From: Patescibacteria group bacterium
GTDB lineage: Bacteria; Patescibacteriota; Minisyncoccia; Phycocordibacterales; SBAW01
Assembly: GCA_028866155.1 (NCBI GenBank)
Contig: JAGWIT010000013.1
Location: 1-20,612, forward strand
Direction: 5' to 3'
DNA: 20,612 nucleotides
The first letter of the stretch is position 1; every line of letters starts with the position of its first letter. Below the pieces are notes generated by a model. That model was not told where the DNA came from. It searched no databases and saw only the letters and a list, made by a program, of their open reading frames with translations. Below are positions 1 to 6,175 of the stretch, piece after piece. The translations under genes were made by a program, and so were the position numbers.

Positions 1-1
1 C

Positions 2-1084
2 GGCAATCAGGGGCTCTCCTATATCGAACTCGGCCGTTTCTGGCAAATAGGATTCTTCGGCGGGCTGCTGTTTTGGAGTTTTCTTGTGTTCCGTTCTCTA
101 TGGCCGGCACCCGGAGAGTTTCGGACCGTGGGACGCAAGTTCCTCACCGGGGCTATCACCCTGGAAAACCTACTATGGCTGGCGACGCTCAATATCGCAC
201 TCCTATACGCCTGCGGCATGGTGCCGCTCACCGGCATAGAGGAGTCGTTTTCGATCACGGATTTTTGGCGCTGGTGGGTTGTCCATCTATGGGTTGAGCA
301 GTCGTTCGAGTTCTTTGCCGTCGCGGTGAGCGCCTATCTGCTTATGGAAACCGGCCTCGTGTCTCGGCTCCTTGCCGAACGGGCGATCTATTTTGAGCTG
401 ATCCTTATCTTTCTCGGCGGCGTTATAGGGACAGGCCATCACTTTTATTGGGCGGGAGGCCCAGGCATGTGGGTGCCGCTCGGCAGCATGTTTTCATTCG
501 TCGAAGTGCTCCCGCTGGTGCTGCTCGTTACGGAATCAATCGGGCAATACCGTCTCATCAGGATGCATCGCGAATTCAAGTACTCGCTCGCCTACACCTA
601 TATTCTTGGCGCTGCGTTCTGGAACTTCGTAGGCGCGGGCGTTTTCGGGGGAGGGACTATCAACGCACCGCTCGTCAATTACTACGAGCACGGGACGTTT
701 TTGACGCTCAACCATGCGCACACCGCTCTCTTCGGCGCGTTCGGTCTGCTCGCACTGGGGCTCATCTATTACTGCCTGCGGTACGCTGCGGGAGACCACA
801 CACGCTTTACCCATACGTGGGGACTTTGGGCCTTTTGGCTCTACAACGCCGGCGTCGTGCTGTGGATAGCGCTCAACTTTTTCCCGATTGGATGGTCGCA
901 ACTCGCCGCGGTGTACGAACATGGGCTTGCGTACGCCCGCAGTCCCGAGTTCTATCAAACAACCGCGCTTTGGCAATGGCTGCGCTTCCCCGGCGATATC
1001 GTATTTACATTGGGTGCACTGCTTATGGCATGGGATTTTTTAATCAAACTGAAGCCCGTATTCTCAAAGAAGCACGTTCAGTAA
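2..1084 (+). CDS. norB: Nitric oxide reductase large subunit (NorB/NorZ-type), 5'-truncated by window edge
   Basis: The frame is open from base 2 to a TAA at 1082-1084, giving 360 codons of the C-terminal part; the true start lies off the left edge. This family reduces 2 NO to N2O in the membrane at a heme b3/non-heme FeB centre. The ligand pattern is intact. Numbering from base 2, H95 and E99 lie in the motif HLWVE, H146-H147 in GTGHHFYW, and H238 and H240 in NHAHTALFG. These match FeB ligands H207, E211, H258 and H259, heme b3 ligand H347 and heme b ligand H349 of Pseudomonas NorB, with the same 51-residue spacing between the first two histidine sites. Many hydrophobic segments fit a polytopic heme-copper-type protein. 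The C-terminal motif LRFPGDIVFTLGALL is typical of the NOR branch. The N-terminus is missing, so quinol-type (single subunit) and cytochrome-type cannot be told apart. No NorC partner lies downstream. The family call is firm; the subtype is open. Confidence 0.88.
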   Translation, partial: GNQGLSYIELGRFWQIGFFGGLLFWSFLVFRSLWPAPGEFRTVGRKFLTGAITLENLLWLATLNIALLYACGMVPLTGIEESFSITDFWRWWVVHLWVEQSFEFFAVAVSAYLLMETGLVSRLLAERAIYFELILIFLGGVIGTGHHFYWAGGPGMWVPLGSMFSFVEVLPLVLLVTESIGQYRLIRMHREFKYSLAYTYILGAAFWNFVGAGVFGGGTINAPLVNYYEHGTFLTLNHAHTALFGAFGLLALGLIYYCLRYAAGDHTRFTHTWGLWAFWLYNAGVVLWIALNFFPIGWSQLAAVYEHGLAYARSPEFYQTTALWQWLRFPGDIVFTLGALLMAWDFLIKLKPVFSKKHVQ

Positions 1085-1097
1085 AAAACAGGGTAAC

Positions 1098-1126
1098 TTG
1101 CGCAAATTAGCCCGATGTGCTACGAT
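1098..1126 (+). promoter_or_regulatory. Predicted rpsO promoter, leaderless type
   Basis: A -35-like TTGCGC at 1098-1103 and a -10-like TACGAT at 1121-1126 are separated by exactly 17 nt. The -10 ends 7 nt before the ATG at 1134, so transcription should begin at or within a base or two of the start codon. No Shine-Dalgarno sequence is present. It lies directly after the nitric oxide reductase stop codon. Confidence 0.6.
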
Positions 1127-1133
1127 ATGCCCA

Positions 1134-1400
1134 ATGCTAACGAAGCAAAAAAAGGGCAAAATAATTAAGGAATCGGGAGTGCACGATAAGGATACTGGCT
1201 CGCCCGAGGTCCAAATCGCCGTTTTGAGCAGGCGCATCGACGAGCTTGCCTCTCATTTAAAGAAACATCTCAAAGACAAGCACAGCCGCCGCGGCCTTTT
1301 GCAGATGGTCGCCGACCGCCGCACGCATTTGAAGTATCTCGAGGGCAAGGACAAAAAGCGCTACAACACCATTGTCAAAAAGCTCGGTTTGAAGAAATAA
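1134..1400 (+). CDS. rpsO: 30S ribosomal protein S15
   Basis: This 88-residue protein matches S15, which usually has about 89 residues. S15 binds 16S rRNA early in assembly of the platform of the small subunit. Recognisable blocks are HDKDTGSPEVQIAVLSRRID (about residues 16-35), SHLKKHLKDKHSRRGLL and the tail YLEGKDKKRYNTIVKKLGL. The open frame begins upstream at 1098. The ATG at 1134 is preferred because it gives the normal S15 N-terminus (MLTKQKK) and sits 7 nt after a good -10 element. The gene lies in the rpsO-pnp neighbourhood common in bacteria, but here a NYN-domain gene stands between the two. Identification is secure. Confidence 0.97.
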   Translation: MLTKQKKGKIIKESGVHDKDTGSPEVQIAVLSRRIDELASHLKKHLKDKHSRRGLLQMVADRRTHLKYLEGKDKKRYNTIVKKLGLKK

Positions 1401-1417
1401 TCCGCCGGTTGGTGGAT
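1400..1417 (+). other. Short hairpin just after rpsO stop
   Basis: ATCCGCC (1400-1406) can pair with GGTGGAT (1411-1417) around a GGTT loop, with one G-U pair. No T-run follows directly, so it does not qualify as a classical intrinsic terminator. It may protect the rpsO mRNA 3' end or act as a weak terminator. Confidence 0.3.
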
Positions 1418-1448
1418 TCGTTCAGCACCCGTTCACCCTTTTTGTGCG

Positions 1449-1454
1449 TATACT
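1449..1454 (+). promoter_or_regulatory. Possible -10 element for the NYN gene
   Basis: TATACT at 1449-1454 is a good -10 hexamer in the 108-nt gap between rpsO and the NYN gene. No convincing -35 hexamer or perfect TGn extension is seen. Use of this site would give a leader of roughly 48 nt. The gap contains no gene; the rest is AT-rich with only a poor purine-rich stretch (AAGAG) as a ribosome site. Confidence 0.35.
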
Positions 1455-1508
1455 AAGTAAGGTTCGTTTTTACAATTTTAATAGTTTAGGTTAAGAGTTC
1501 ATTTATAT

Positions 1509-2144
1509 ATGGCTATCATCAAGCACAAAAGCCAGCGTGTCGGCATTTTTATAGACACGCAAAATTTGTATCACAGCGCGAAAAATCTTTATAAGGCAAA
1601 GGTCAATTTCGGGCAGGTTGTTAAAGAAGCCCTCGCTGGCCGCACGCTTATCCGCGCGATGGCGTACGTGGTTAAAACCGAGTCCGAGGAGGAAAAGGGC
1701 TTTTTTGAGGCTTTAAACAAGCTCGGCATCGAAACACGGGTCAAAGATATCCGCGTTTTCGCGGGTGGCGCCAAAAAAGCCGACTGGGACATCGGCCTGG
1801 CTATAGACGCCGTAGCCATGTCCGCCAAGCTCGACACCGTTATTCTTGCGACTGGCGACGGCGACTTTGTCCCGCTTGTCGAATATCTTAAATACACCCA
1901 GGGCTGCCAGGTCGAGGTCATTTCGTTCGGCAAATCGTCGTCGGGCCAGCTCAAAGAGGCGGCCGATGACTTCATCGACATCTGCGAGAACCCGCGCAAC
2001 TATCTCATCGGCTACAAAGGCGGCGGAGGCAGCCGTTGGATACCGGGCTTCTCCTCCGGCACGCCGGCAAACGGCGACACTCTGGCCGATGAAGGCGTCG
2101 ATGTCGGCAAAGAGGTCTACGACGATACGGATACAGAATCATAA
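1509..2144 (+). CDS. NYN domain protein (LabA/DUF88 family), putative ribonuclease
   Basis: The protein has 211 residues. Residues 8-165 form a NYN/PIN-like domain of the LabA/DUF88 type, a family predicted or shown in some members to be metal-dependent RNases. Acidic positions expected at the active site are visible: D16 and N19 in FIDTQN, D92, D94 and D100 in ADWDIGLAID, and D117 and D119 in TGDGDF. The last ~40 residues are a Gly-rich then acidic tail (GGGGSRW, ending in DDTDTES) that looks disordered. It sits between rpsO and pnp, which suggests RNA turnover or ribosome-linked work, but that is inferred from position. The ATG at 1509 is the only start giving the full domain. A strong terminator follows directly. 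The family call is good; the substrate is unknown. Confidence 0.88.
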   Translation: MAIIKHKSQRVGIFIDTQNLYHSAKNLYKAKVNFGQVVKEALAGRTLIRAMAYVVKTESEEEKGFFEALNKLGIETRVKDIRVFAGGAKKADWDIGLAIDAVAMSAKLDTVILATGDGDFVPLVEYLKYTQGCQVEVISFGKSSSGQLKEAADDFIDICENPRNYLIGYKGGGGSRWIPGFSSGTPANGDTLADEGVDVGKEVYDDTDTES

Positions 2145-2152
2145 TAAAAAAG

Positions 2153-2194
2153 AGCCCCGTCCTGAACAAAGTTAAAGGACGGGCTTCTTTTTTT
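2153..2194 (+). terminator. Intrinsic (Rho-independent) terminator after NYN gene
   Basis: The left arm AGCCCCGTCCT (2153-2163) pairs with AGGACGGGCT (2176-2185) as ten base pairs with one bulged C, around a 12-nt loop. A T-rich tract, TTCTTTTTTT, follows at 2185-2194. An A-run precedes the left arm, so the element may also work on the minus strand. It separates the NYN gene from pnp, so pnp needs its own promoter. Confidence 0.9.
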
Positions 2195-2204
2195 ATATAC
2201 AATT

Positions 2205-2213
2205 TGCTACAGT
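2205..2213 (+). promoter_or_regulatory. Possible extended -10 promoter for pnp
   Basis: TG at 2205-2206, one base, then TACAGT at 2208-2213 forms an extended -10 element just after the terminator. No clear -35 is seen, which extended -10 promoters tolerate. Transcription from about 2220 would give a leader near 89 nt that contains the pairing elements described separately. Confidence 0.45.
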
Positions 2214-2240
2214 GTGAATGTTCAATTAACAAAAAATAAC

Positions 2241-2295
2241 AGACCTTCGGATAGGTAGACTTCAAATAGATTTGAAGCCTAAAATCTGGGGGTCT
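2241..2295 (+). promoter_or_regulatory. Structured pnp leader with competing hairpins
   Basis: Three pairings can be drawn. CTTCAAA (2260-2266) pairs with TTTGAAG (2271-2277) around TAGA. AGATTT (2268-2273) pairs with AAATCT (2282-2287). AGACC (2241-2245) pairs with GGTCT (2291-2295), closing the region. The first two share bases and exclude each other. In E. coli the pnp leader is a folded RNA through which PNPase represses its own synthesis after RNase III cleavage. A similar role here is inference. It matches no riboswitch class I can name. Confidence 0.4.
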
Positions 2296-2308
2296 AACAA
2301 CGCCCCTT

Positions 2309-4492
2309 ATGCAAAGCAAAAGTTTTTCTACTATCGTCGGCGGCAAAGAAATGATCGCCGAGTTTACCGACTTGGCAGAAAATGCGAGCGGCTCGGTTAT
2401 TTTGCGCTACGGCAACACCGCCGTTTTGGCGACCGCGGTCATGAGCGAAAAAACGCGCGATGACATTGACTACTTCCCGCTCACCGTCGATTACGAAGAG
2501 CGCTTTTATGCCGCGGGGCAAATCTTGGGCTCGCGCTTTGTGCGCCGCGAGGGGCGCCCGAGCGAGCAGGCTATTTTGAGCGGCCGCGTCGTCGACCGCA
2601 CCATCCGCCCGCTCTTCCCCCAGCATATCCGCAATGAAGTGCAGGTCGTCATCACCATTTTGGCGCTCGACGAAGAGGATCCAGATGTTATTGCGGTCAA
2701 TGCCGCCTCATTAGCGCTCGCGACCTCGGACATCCCGTGGAGCGGCCCCGTAGCCGCGGTGCGCATCGGCAAGCATGATGGCGCGTTTATCGTTAACCCG
2801 ACCTACGTTGAGCGCGAGGCCATGAACCTCGACGTGCTCGCGTGCGGCAAAAACTCGACTATCAATATGATAGAAGTCGCGGGCAATCAAACAAATGAGG
2901 ACGATATTGCCGCCGCGTTCGTGCGTGCGGTAGAAGAGCACGACAAACTATTGGAGTGGCAAAACAAAATAATCAAAGCGATAGGGAAGGAGAAGCGCCC
3001 GGCACAGAGGCCCGAAGCTCCCGCGGCGCTGACCAATTTGTACGAGACAGAATTTATGCAAGCACTGCACGCAGCGGTGTTTTGCGGCAAGCCCAATAAG
3101 GACAAAATACACGAGGTGCAGGACGCATGGACAAAGCGGGTGAAAGAAACGCCCGAGCTCGAAGGCAAAGAGGGGATGGCGCGGCATTTTCTTGATGACC
3201 GCATCGACGACGAGCTCAGGCGCGGCGCGTGGGAGGACAACCAGCGCCCCGACAACCGCGCGTTCGACGAACTGCGCCCTATCTTCGCCAAAGCCGGTGG
3301 CATCTCGCCGATTTTGCACGGGTCGGGCATCTTTTATCGCGGAGGCACGCACGTCTTTACCGCCCTCACGCTCGGCGGCCCGGGCGACTCGCAGGTTATC
3401 GACTCAATGGAGGAGCATGATGTCAAAAAGCGCTTCATGCACCATTACAACTTCCCGCCCTATTCGGTGGGCGAGACGGGCCGCATGGGCGGGCTGAGCC
3501 GCCGCTCGATAGGCCACGGCGCGCTTGCCGAAAAAGCACTCGTCGCGGTCTTGCCCGATAAAGATTCTTTCCCGTATACCATCCGGCTTGTTTCAGAATG
3601 CCTCTCGTCGAATGGTTCGACCTCAATGGGCTCGGCGTGCGCCTCAACCTTGGCGCTCATGGACGGCGGCGTACCTATCAAGGCGCCGGTTGCCGGCATC
3701 GCGATGGGATTGCTCATGAAAGACGCGACTAATTATAAAATTCTCACCGACATCCAGGGGCCCGAGGACGAGTTCGGCGACATGGACTTTAAGGTCGCGG
3801 GTACGCGCGGGGGCATCACGGCGATACAGCTTGATATAAAACTTGAAGGTATCCCCGTACCCATTCTCGTTTTGGCGCTCGAAGGCGCAAAAAAAGCGCG
3901 GCTTAAAATTTTGGATATTATCGAAAAAGAAATCGCCCAGCCCCGCGCCAATATCTCGCCGCGCGCGCCGGCAATCATCACCCTAAAGGTCCGCCCCGAC
4001 CAAATCGGCCTCGTCATCGGCGGCGGCGGCAAAACTATCAATGGCATCAAAGAGGCTACGAGCGTCGAGGACATCACCATTGAGGACGACGGCTCGGTCT
4101 TCATCACCGGCAAAGGCGACACCGCTGAGAAGGCCAAGGAGATGATTGAGGCGATAGTCAAAGAGTATAAGCCGGGCGAGGTCTACGACGGCACAGTGAG
4201 CAGGCTCATGGACTTCGGCGCATTCGTGCGCATCGGCTCGGGCAAAGATGCCGAGGGATTGGTGCATGTTTCTGAGGTCGCGCCGTTTCGAATTGCAAAA
4301 ATATCCGACGCAGTTGCCATTGGAGACAAAGTTCGCGTTATGATAAAGGAGATCGACGAAAAAGGCCGCATCAACCTCTCCATTAAAGCCGTAGACCCCG
4401 AGTTTGCCGCGCGCAAAGGCCTTAAGCCGTCATCAGACAACAATGGATCAAGATTCGAAAGACCCCAAAAACCTCCCCGCCGGGAGTTCTGA
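2309..4492 (+). CDS. pnp: Polyribonucleotide nucleotidyltransferase (PNPase)
   Basis: PNPase is a trimeric 3'-5' phosphorolytic RNA-degrading enzyme. The 727-residue product is slightly longer than the usual ~700-710 and has all domains in order. The first RNase PH domain (about 1-210) contains DDIDYFPLTVDYEERFYAAG and the RNA-loop motif RREGRPSE. A helical linker follows (about 215-320). The second, catalytic RNase PH domain (about 325-545) contains GDMDFKVAGTRGGITAIQLD, with the acidic residues expected in the phosphorolytic site. A KH domain has the GGGGK loop near residue 570, and an S1 domain starts near 622 (GEVYDGTVSRLMDFGAFV). The start MQSKSFSTIVGGKEM is the normal PNPase N-terminus. 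Only a weak GGGGG stretch lies upstream, about 15 nt from the ATG. The last 50 nt overlap the next gene in another frame. It ends in TGA, which supports the standard code. Confidence 0.98.
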   Translation: MQSKSFSTIVGGKEMIAEFTDLAENASGSVILRYGNTAVLATAVMSEKTRDDIDYFPLTVDYEERFYAAGQILGSRFVRREGRPSEQAILSGRVVDRTIRPLFPQHIRNEVQVVITILALDEEDPDVIAVNAASLALATSDIPWSGPVAAVRIGKHDGAFIVNPTYVEREAMNLDVLACGKNSTINMIEVAGNQTNEDDIAAAFVRAVEEHDKLLEWQNKIIKAIGKEKRPAQRPEAPAALTNLYETEFMQALHAAVFCGKPNKDKIHEVQDAWTKRVKETPELEGKEGMARHFLDDRIDDELRRGAWEDNQRPDNRAFDELRPIFAKAGGISPILHGSGIFYRGGTHVFTALTLGGPGDSQVIDSMEEHDVKKRFMHHYNFPPYSVGETGRMGGLSRRSIGHGALAEKALVAVLPDKDSFPYTIRLVSECLSSNGSTSMGSACASTLALMDGGVPIKAPVAGIAMGLLMKDATNYKILTDIQGPEDEFGDMDFKVAGTRGGITAIQLDIKLEGIPVPILVLALEGAKKARLKILDIIEKEIAQPRANISPRAPAIITLKVRPDQIGLVIGGGGKTINGIKEATSVEDITIEDDGSVFITGKGDTAEKAKEMIEAIVKEYKPGEVYDGTVSRLMDFGAFVRIGSGKDAEGLVHVSEVAPFRIAKISDAVAIGDKVRVMIKEIDEKGRINLSIKAVDPEFAARKGLKPSSDNNGSRFERPQKPPRREF

Positions 4493-5729
4493 TCCCGCCT
4501 CGCCGAGTCAAGGCGGGTCGGGAGCGGGCCATATAGACCTCGGTAAAATTCTTTTGCCTAAAAAAGAAACGCCGGGCCAAACGCCGCAGAGTGCCCAGCG
4601 CGTGAACGCGGGAACTTTGCTCGAGCAGGAGCAGACAGCAGGGAAGGAGGGGTCGCCCAAGCCTCCGGAGGAACTTGCTTCAGTCGGAGGCGCAGATTCT
4701 GGAGGCTACGCCCCAGTCCTCGAGGGTGAACAGAAGGAATCTGCGCCTCCGGCACCAAAAAAAGACGAATCGGCTGTCAAACCCATTGAGACCTACCAAG
4801 GCGACATTGAGCAGTTGGTGCAGGACAAAAACGTCTCGGTCTTGACCATCGCCGCGGCCGAGGCCGAGCGCCGAGCGCGCACCGAGAGCACGGCCGCCGC
4901 GCAAGGGCCGGCCGTCAAAGAAACATTCTCTGAAAGGCTCGAAAGAATAAAACAGGCCTCAAAAAAAGCGTCGATGTATATAGCAGGCGCGGCACTGTTG
5001 CTGGCGGCGGCGGGAGGCCTTGCCTATGTGTTCTTGCGCCCAACCGCGACCGCGCCAACCCAAGCTCCCTCTTCACCGTTCATAGCGGTCGACGACACTA
5101 AGGTCATCACCATCGACCCCTCAAACTCCCGCGACAACATCATGAGCCAGCTCACCTCGGCTCAATCGTCAGTCAACCTCTCGCTCGGGCTCATCGACCG
5201 GCTATTGCCCGCCACGGCCTCGACAACTCCGAGCGGCCAAACGCTTGTGGCGATGGATGCGCAAAGTTTTCTTTCGGCATTAGCTCCCAATATTCCACCC
5301 GCTCTCCTGCGCACCATCAGTCCCACATTCTTGCTCGGCGTGCATGTGTATGTCGGCAACCAGGCGCTGCTTATCCTCAACGTCGACTCGTACGAAGACG
5401 CCTACGCCGGCATGCTCGCGTGGGAGCCGACCATGCTCTCCAACCTCTCGCCGCTGTTTGTCTACAAGCCGAGCCCGCACATCCCCGAAGAAAATATTTC
5501 AACTTCGACTGTGGCGACCACCACCGACGAATTTCTCCAAACCGGCTTTGTCGACCGCATCATTGAGAACCACGACGCGCGCGTTTTGCAAAATTCGACC
5601 GGCGATATTTATTTGCTATGGACATTCCTCGACCGCAATACCCTCGTCATCACTACCAACGACGCGACCCTGCGCGAGATAATTTCGCGCCTACAGCAAG
5701 CACCGGTAACGCCTATCCCCGGGCAATGA
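4443..5729 (+). CDS. Single-pass membrane protein of unknown function
   Basis: I do not recognise a named family. The 428-residue product has three parts: a hydrophilic Pro/Gln/Glu-rich N-terminal half (1-165), one transmembrane helix (about 178-200, MYIAGAALLLAAAGGLAYVF), and an outer domain (about 210-428) that looks folded, with patterns such as TLVAMDAQSFLSALAPNIPP and LLGVHVYVGNQALLILNVDS. The N-terminal half should be cytoplasmic and largely disordered. The ATG at 4443 is chosen over the longer frame opening at 4404. It lies inside the end of pnp and overlaps it by 50 nt, which suggests cotranscription and translational coupling. The Pro-rich cytoplasmic part, single helix and outer globular domain recall CPR surface proteins of unknown role. 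No catalytic motif was seen. Confidence 0.75.
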   Translation: MDQDSKDPKNLPAGSSDPASPSQGGSGAGHIDLGKILLPKKETPGQTPQSAQRVNAGTLLEQEQTAGKEGSPKPPEELASVGGADSGGYAPVLEGEQKESAPPAPKKDESAVKPIETYQGDIEQLVQDKNVSVLTIAAAEAERRARTESTAAAQGPAVKETFSERLERIKQASKKASMYIAGAALLLAAAGGLAYVFLRPTATAPTQAPSSPFIAVDDTKVITIDPSNSRDNIMSQLTSAQSSVNLSLGLIDRLLPATASTTPSGQTLVAMDAQSFLSALAPNIPPALLRTISPTFLLGVHVYVGNQALLILNVDSYEDAYAGMLAWEPTMLSNLSPLFVYKPSPHIPEENISTSTVATTTDEFLQTGFVDRIIENHDARVLQNSTGDIYLLWTFLDRNTLVITTNDATLREIISRLQQAPVTPIPGQ

Positions 5730-5732
5730 GTT

Positions 5733-5741
5733 TGGTATACT
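5733..5741 (+). promoter_or_regulatory. Extended -10 promoter, leaderless type
   Basis: TG at 5733-5734, one base, then TATACT at 5736-5741 makes a consensus extended -10. The ATG at 5749 follows after 7 nt, so the transcript should start at or next to the ATG. The element overlaps the gap right after the TGA (5727-5729) of the upstream gene. No Shine-Dalgarno sequence is present. Confidence 0.6.
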
Positions 5742-5748
5742 ATCGTTC

Positions 5749-6105
5749 ATGGATATAAAACATTTTAAAAGCAAGCTGGAGGCGGAGTTGAAATTGGTTG
5801 AAGGCGAACTCAAGGACATCGCTGTTTTAAACGAGGAGACCGACGAGTGGGAGGCGCGCGGTGGCGGCGATATGGAGACGCTCTCACCGACGCAGGACGA
5901 GAACGAGTTTGCCGACAAACTCGAGGAGTATGATGAGCATCGCGAAGAATTGCCGGCGCTCCAAACCAAGTGGAACGACACCAAACATGCTCTCGAGAAG
6001 ATAGAAAACGGCAAATACGGCATCTGCGAAGTGAATAATGAGCCGATTGAGCCTGACCGACTCGAAGCCAACCCGGCAGCACGGACTTGCAAGAAACATA
6101 TGTAG
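5749..6105 (+). CDS. DksA/TraR-family-like protein with degenerate zinc finger
   Basis: The product has 118 residues. An N-terminal acidic coiled-coil region (about 1-85) is followed by a C-terminal segment resembling the DksA/TraR zinc finger: ALEKIENGKYGIC, then IEPDRLEANPAARTC. Members bind RNA polymerase through its secondary channel and alter promoter choice. The canonical site is CxxC-x17-CxxC. Here the spacing is exact but the ligands are C93, N96, C114 and H117, so two of four cysteines are replaced and zinc binding is doubtful. Some DksA paralogues function with fewer cysteines. Its own leaderless-type promoter suggests separate regulation from the membrane protein upstream. The family call is good; whether it acts on RNA polymerase is inferred. 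Confidence 0.82.
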   Translation: MDIKHFKSKLEAELKLVEGELKDIAVLNEETDEWEARGGGDMETLSPTQDENEFADKLEEYDEHREELPALQTKWNDTKHALEKIENGKYGICEVNNEPIEPDRLEANPAARTCKKHM

Positions 6106-6106
6106 T

Positions 6107-6135
6107 TTTACATAGCGGAGCAATACAAATGTAAA
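6107..6135 (+). other. Inverted repeat between DksA-like gene and comM
   Basis: TTTACAT (6107-6113) and ATGTAAA (6129-6135) are a perfect 7-bp inverted repeat with a 15-nt spacer. There is no T-run after it, so it is not a standard terminator. It could be an mRNA 3' hairpin or a binding site for a dimeric regulator. Confidence 0.3.
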
Positions 6136-6157
6136 CACTTGTGTTGCGGGGCTTCTT

Positions 6158-6166
6158 TGGTAAGCT
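6158..6166 (+). promoter_or_regulatory. Possible extended -10 element upstream of comM
   Basis: TG at 6158-6159, one base, then TAAGCT at 6161-6166, ending 9 nt before the ATG at 6176. The hexamer is imperfect and no -35 is clear. Use would give a leader of about 2-4 nt, like the other short-leader promoters here. Confidence 0.35.
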
Positions 6167-6175
6167 CCTTGCGCT

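Noticed and set aside
536..976. Minus-strand frame of 146 codons inside the nitric oxide reductase gene
   Set aside because: It lies wholly antisense to a gene with conserved ligand motifs. GC-rich codon use creates such shadows, and no domain or promoter is seen.
2195..2308. Possible tRNA or small RNA gene upstream of pnp
   Set aside because: Hairpins are present, but there is no T-loop consensus, no acceptor stem and no cloverleaf, so it is treated as a pnp leader.
2005..2346. Minus-strand frame over the terminator and pnp leader
   Set aside because: It reads through the terminator and two gene ends. The translation shows no domain, and the region is better explained as non-coding leader.
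6107..6135. Intrinsic terminator for the DksA-like gene
   Set aside because: The inverted repeat is AT-rich with a long loop and no following T-run, so it is reported only as an inverted repeat.
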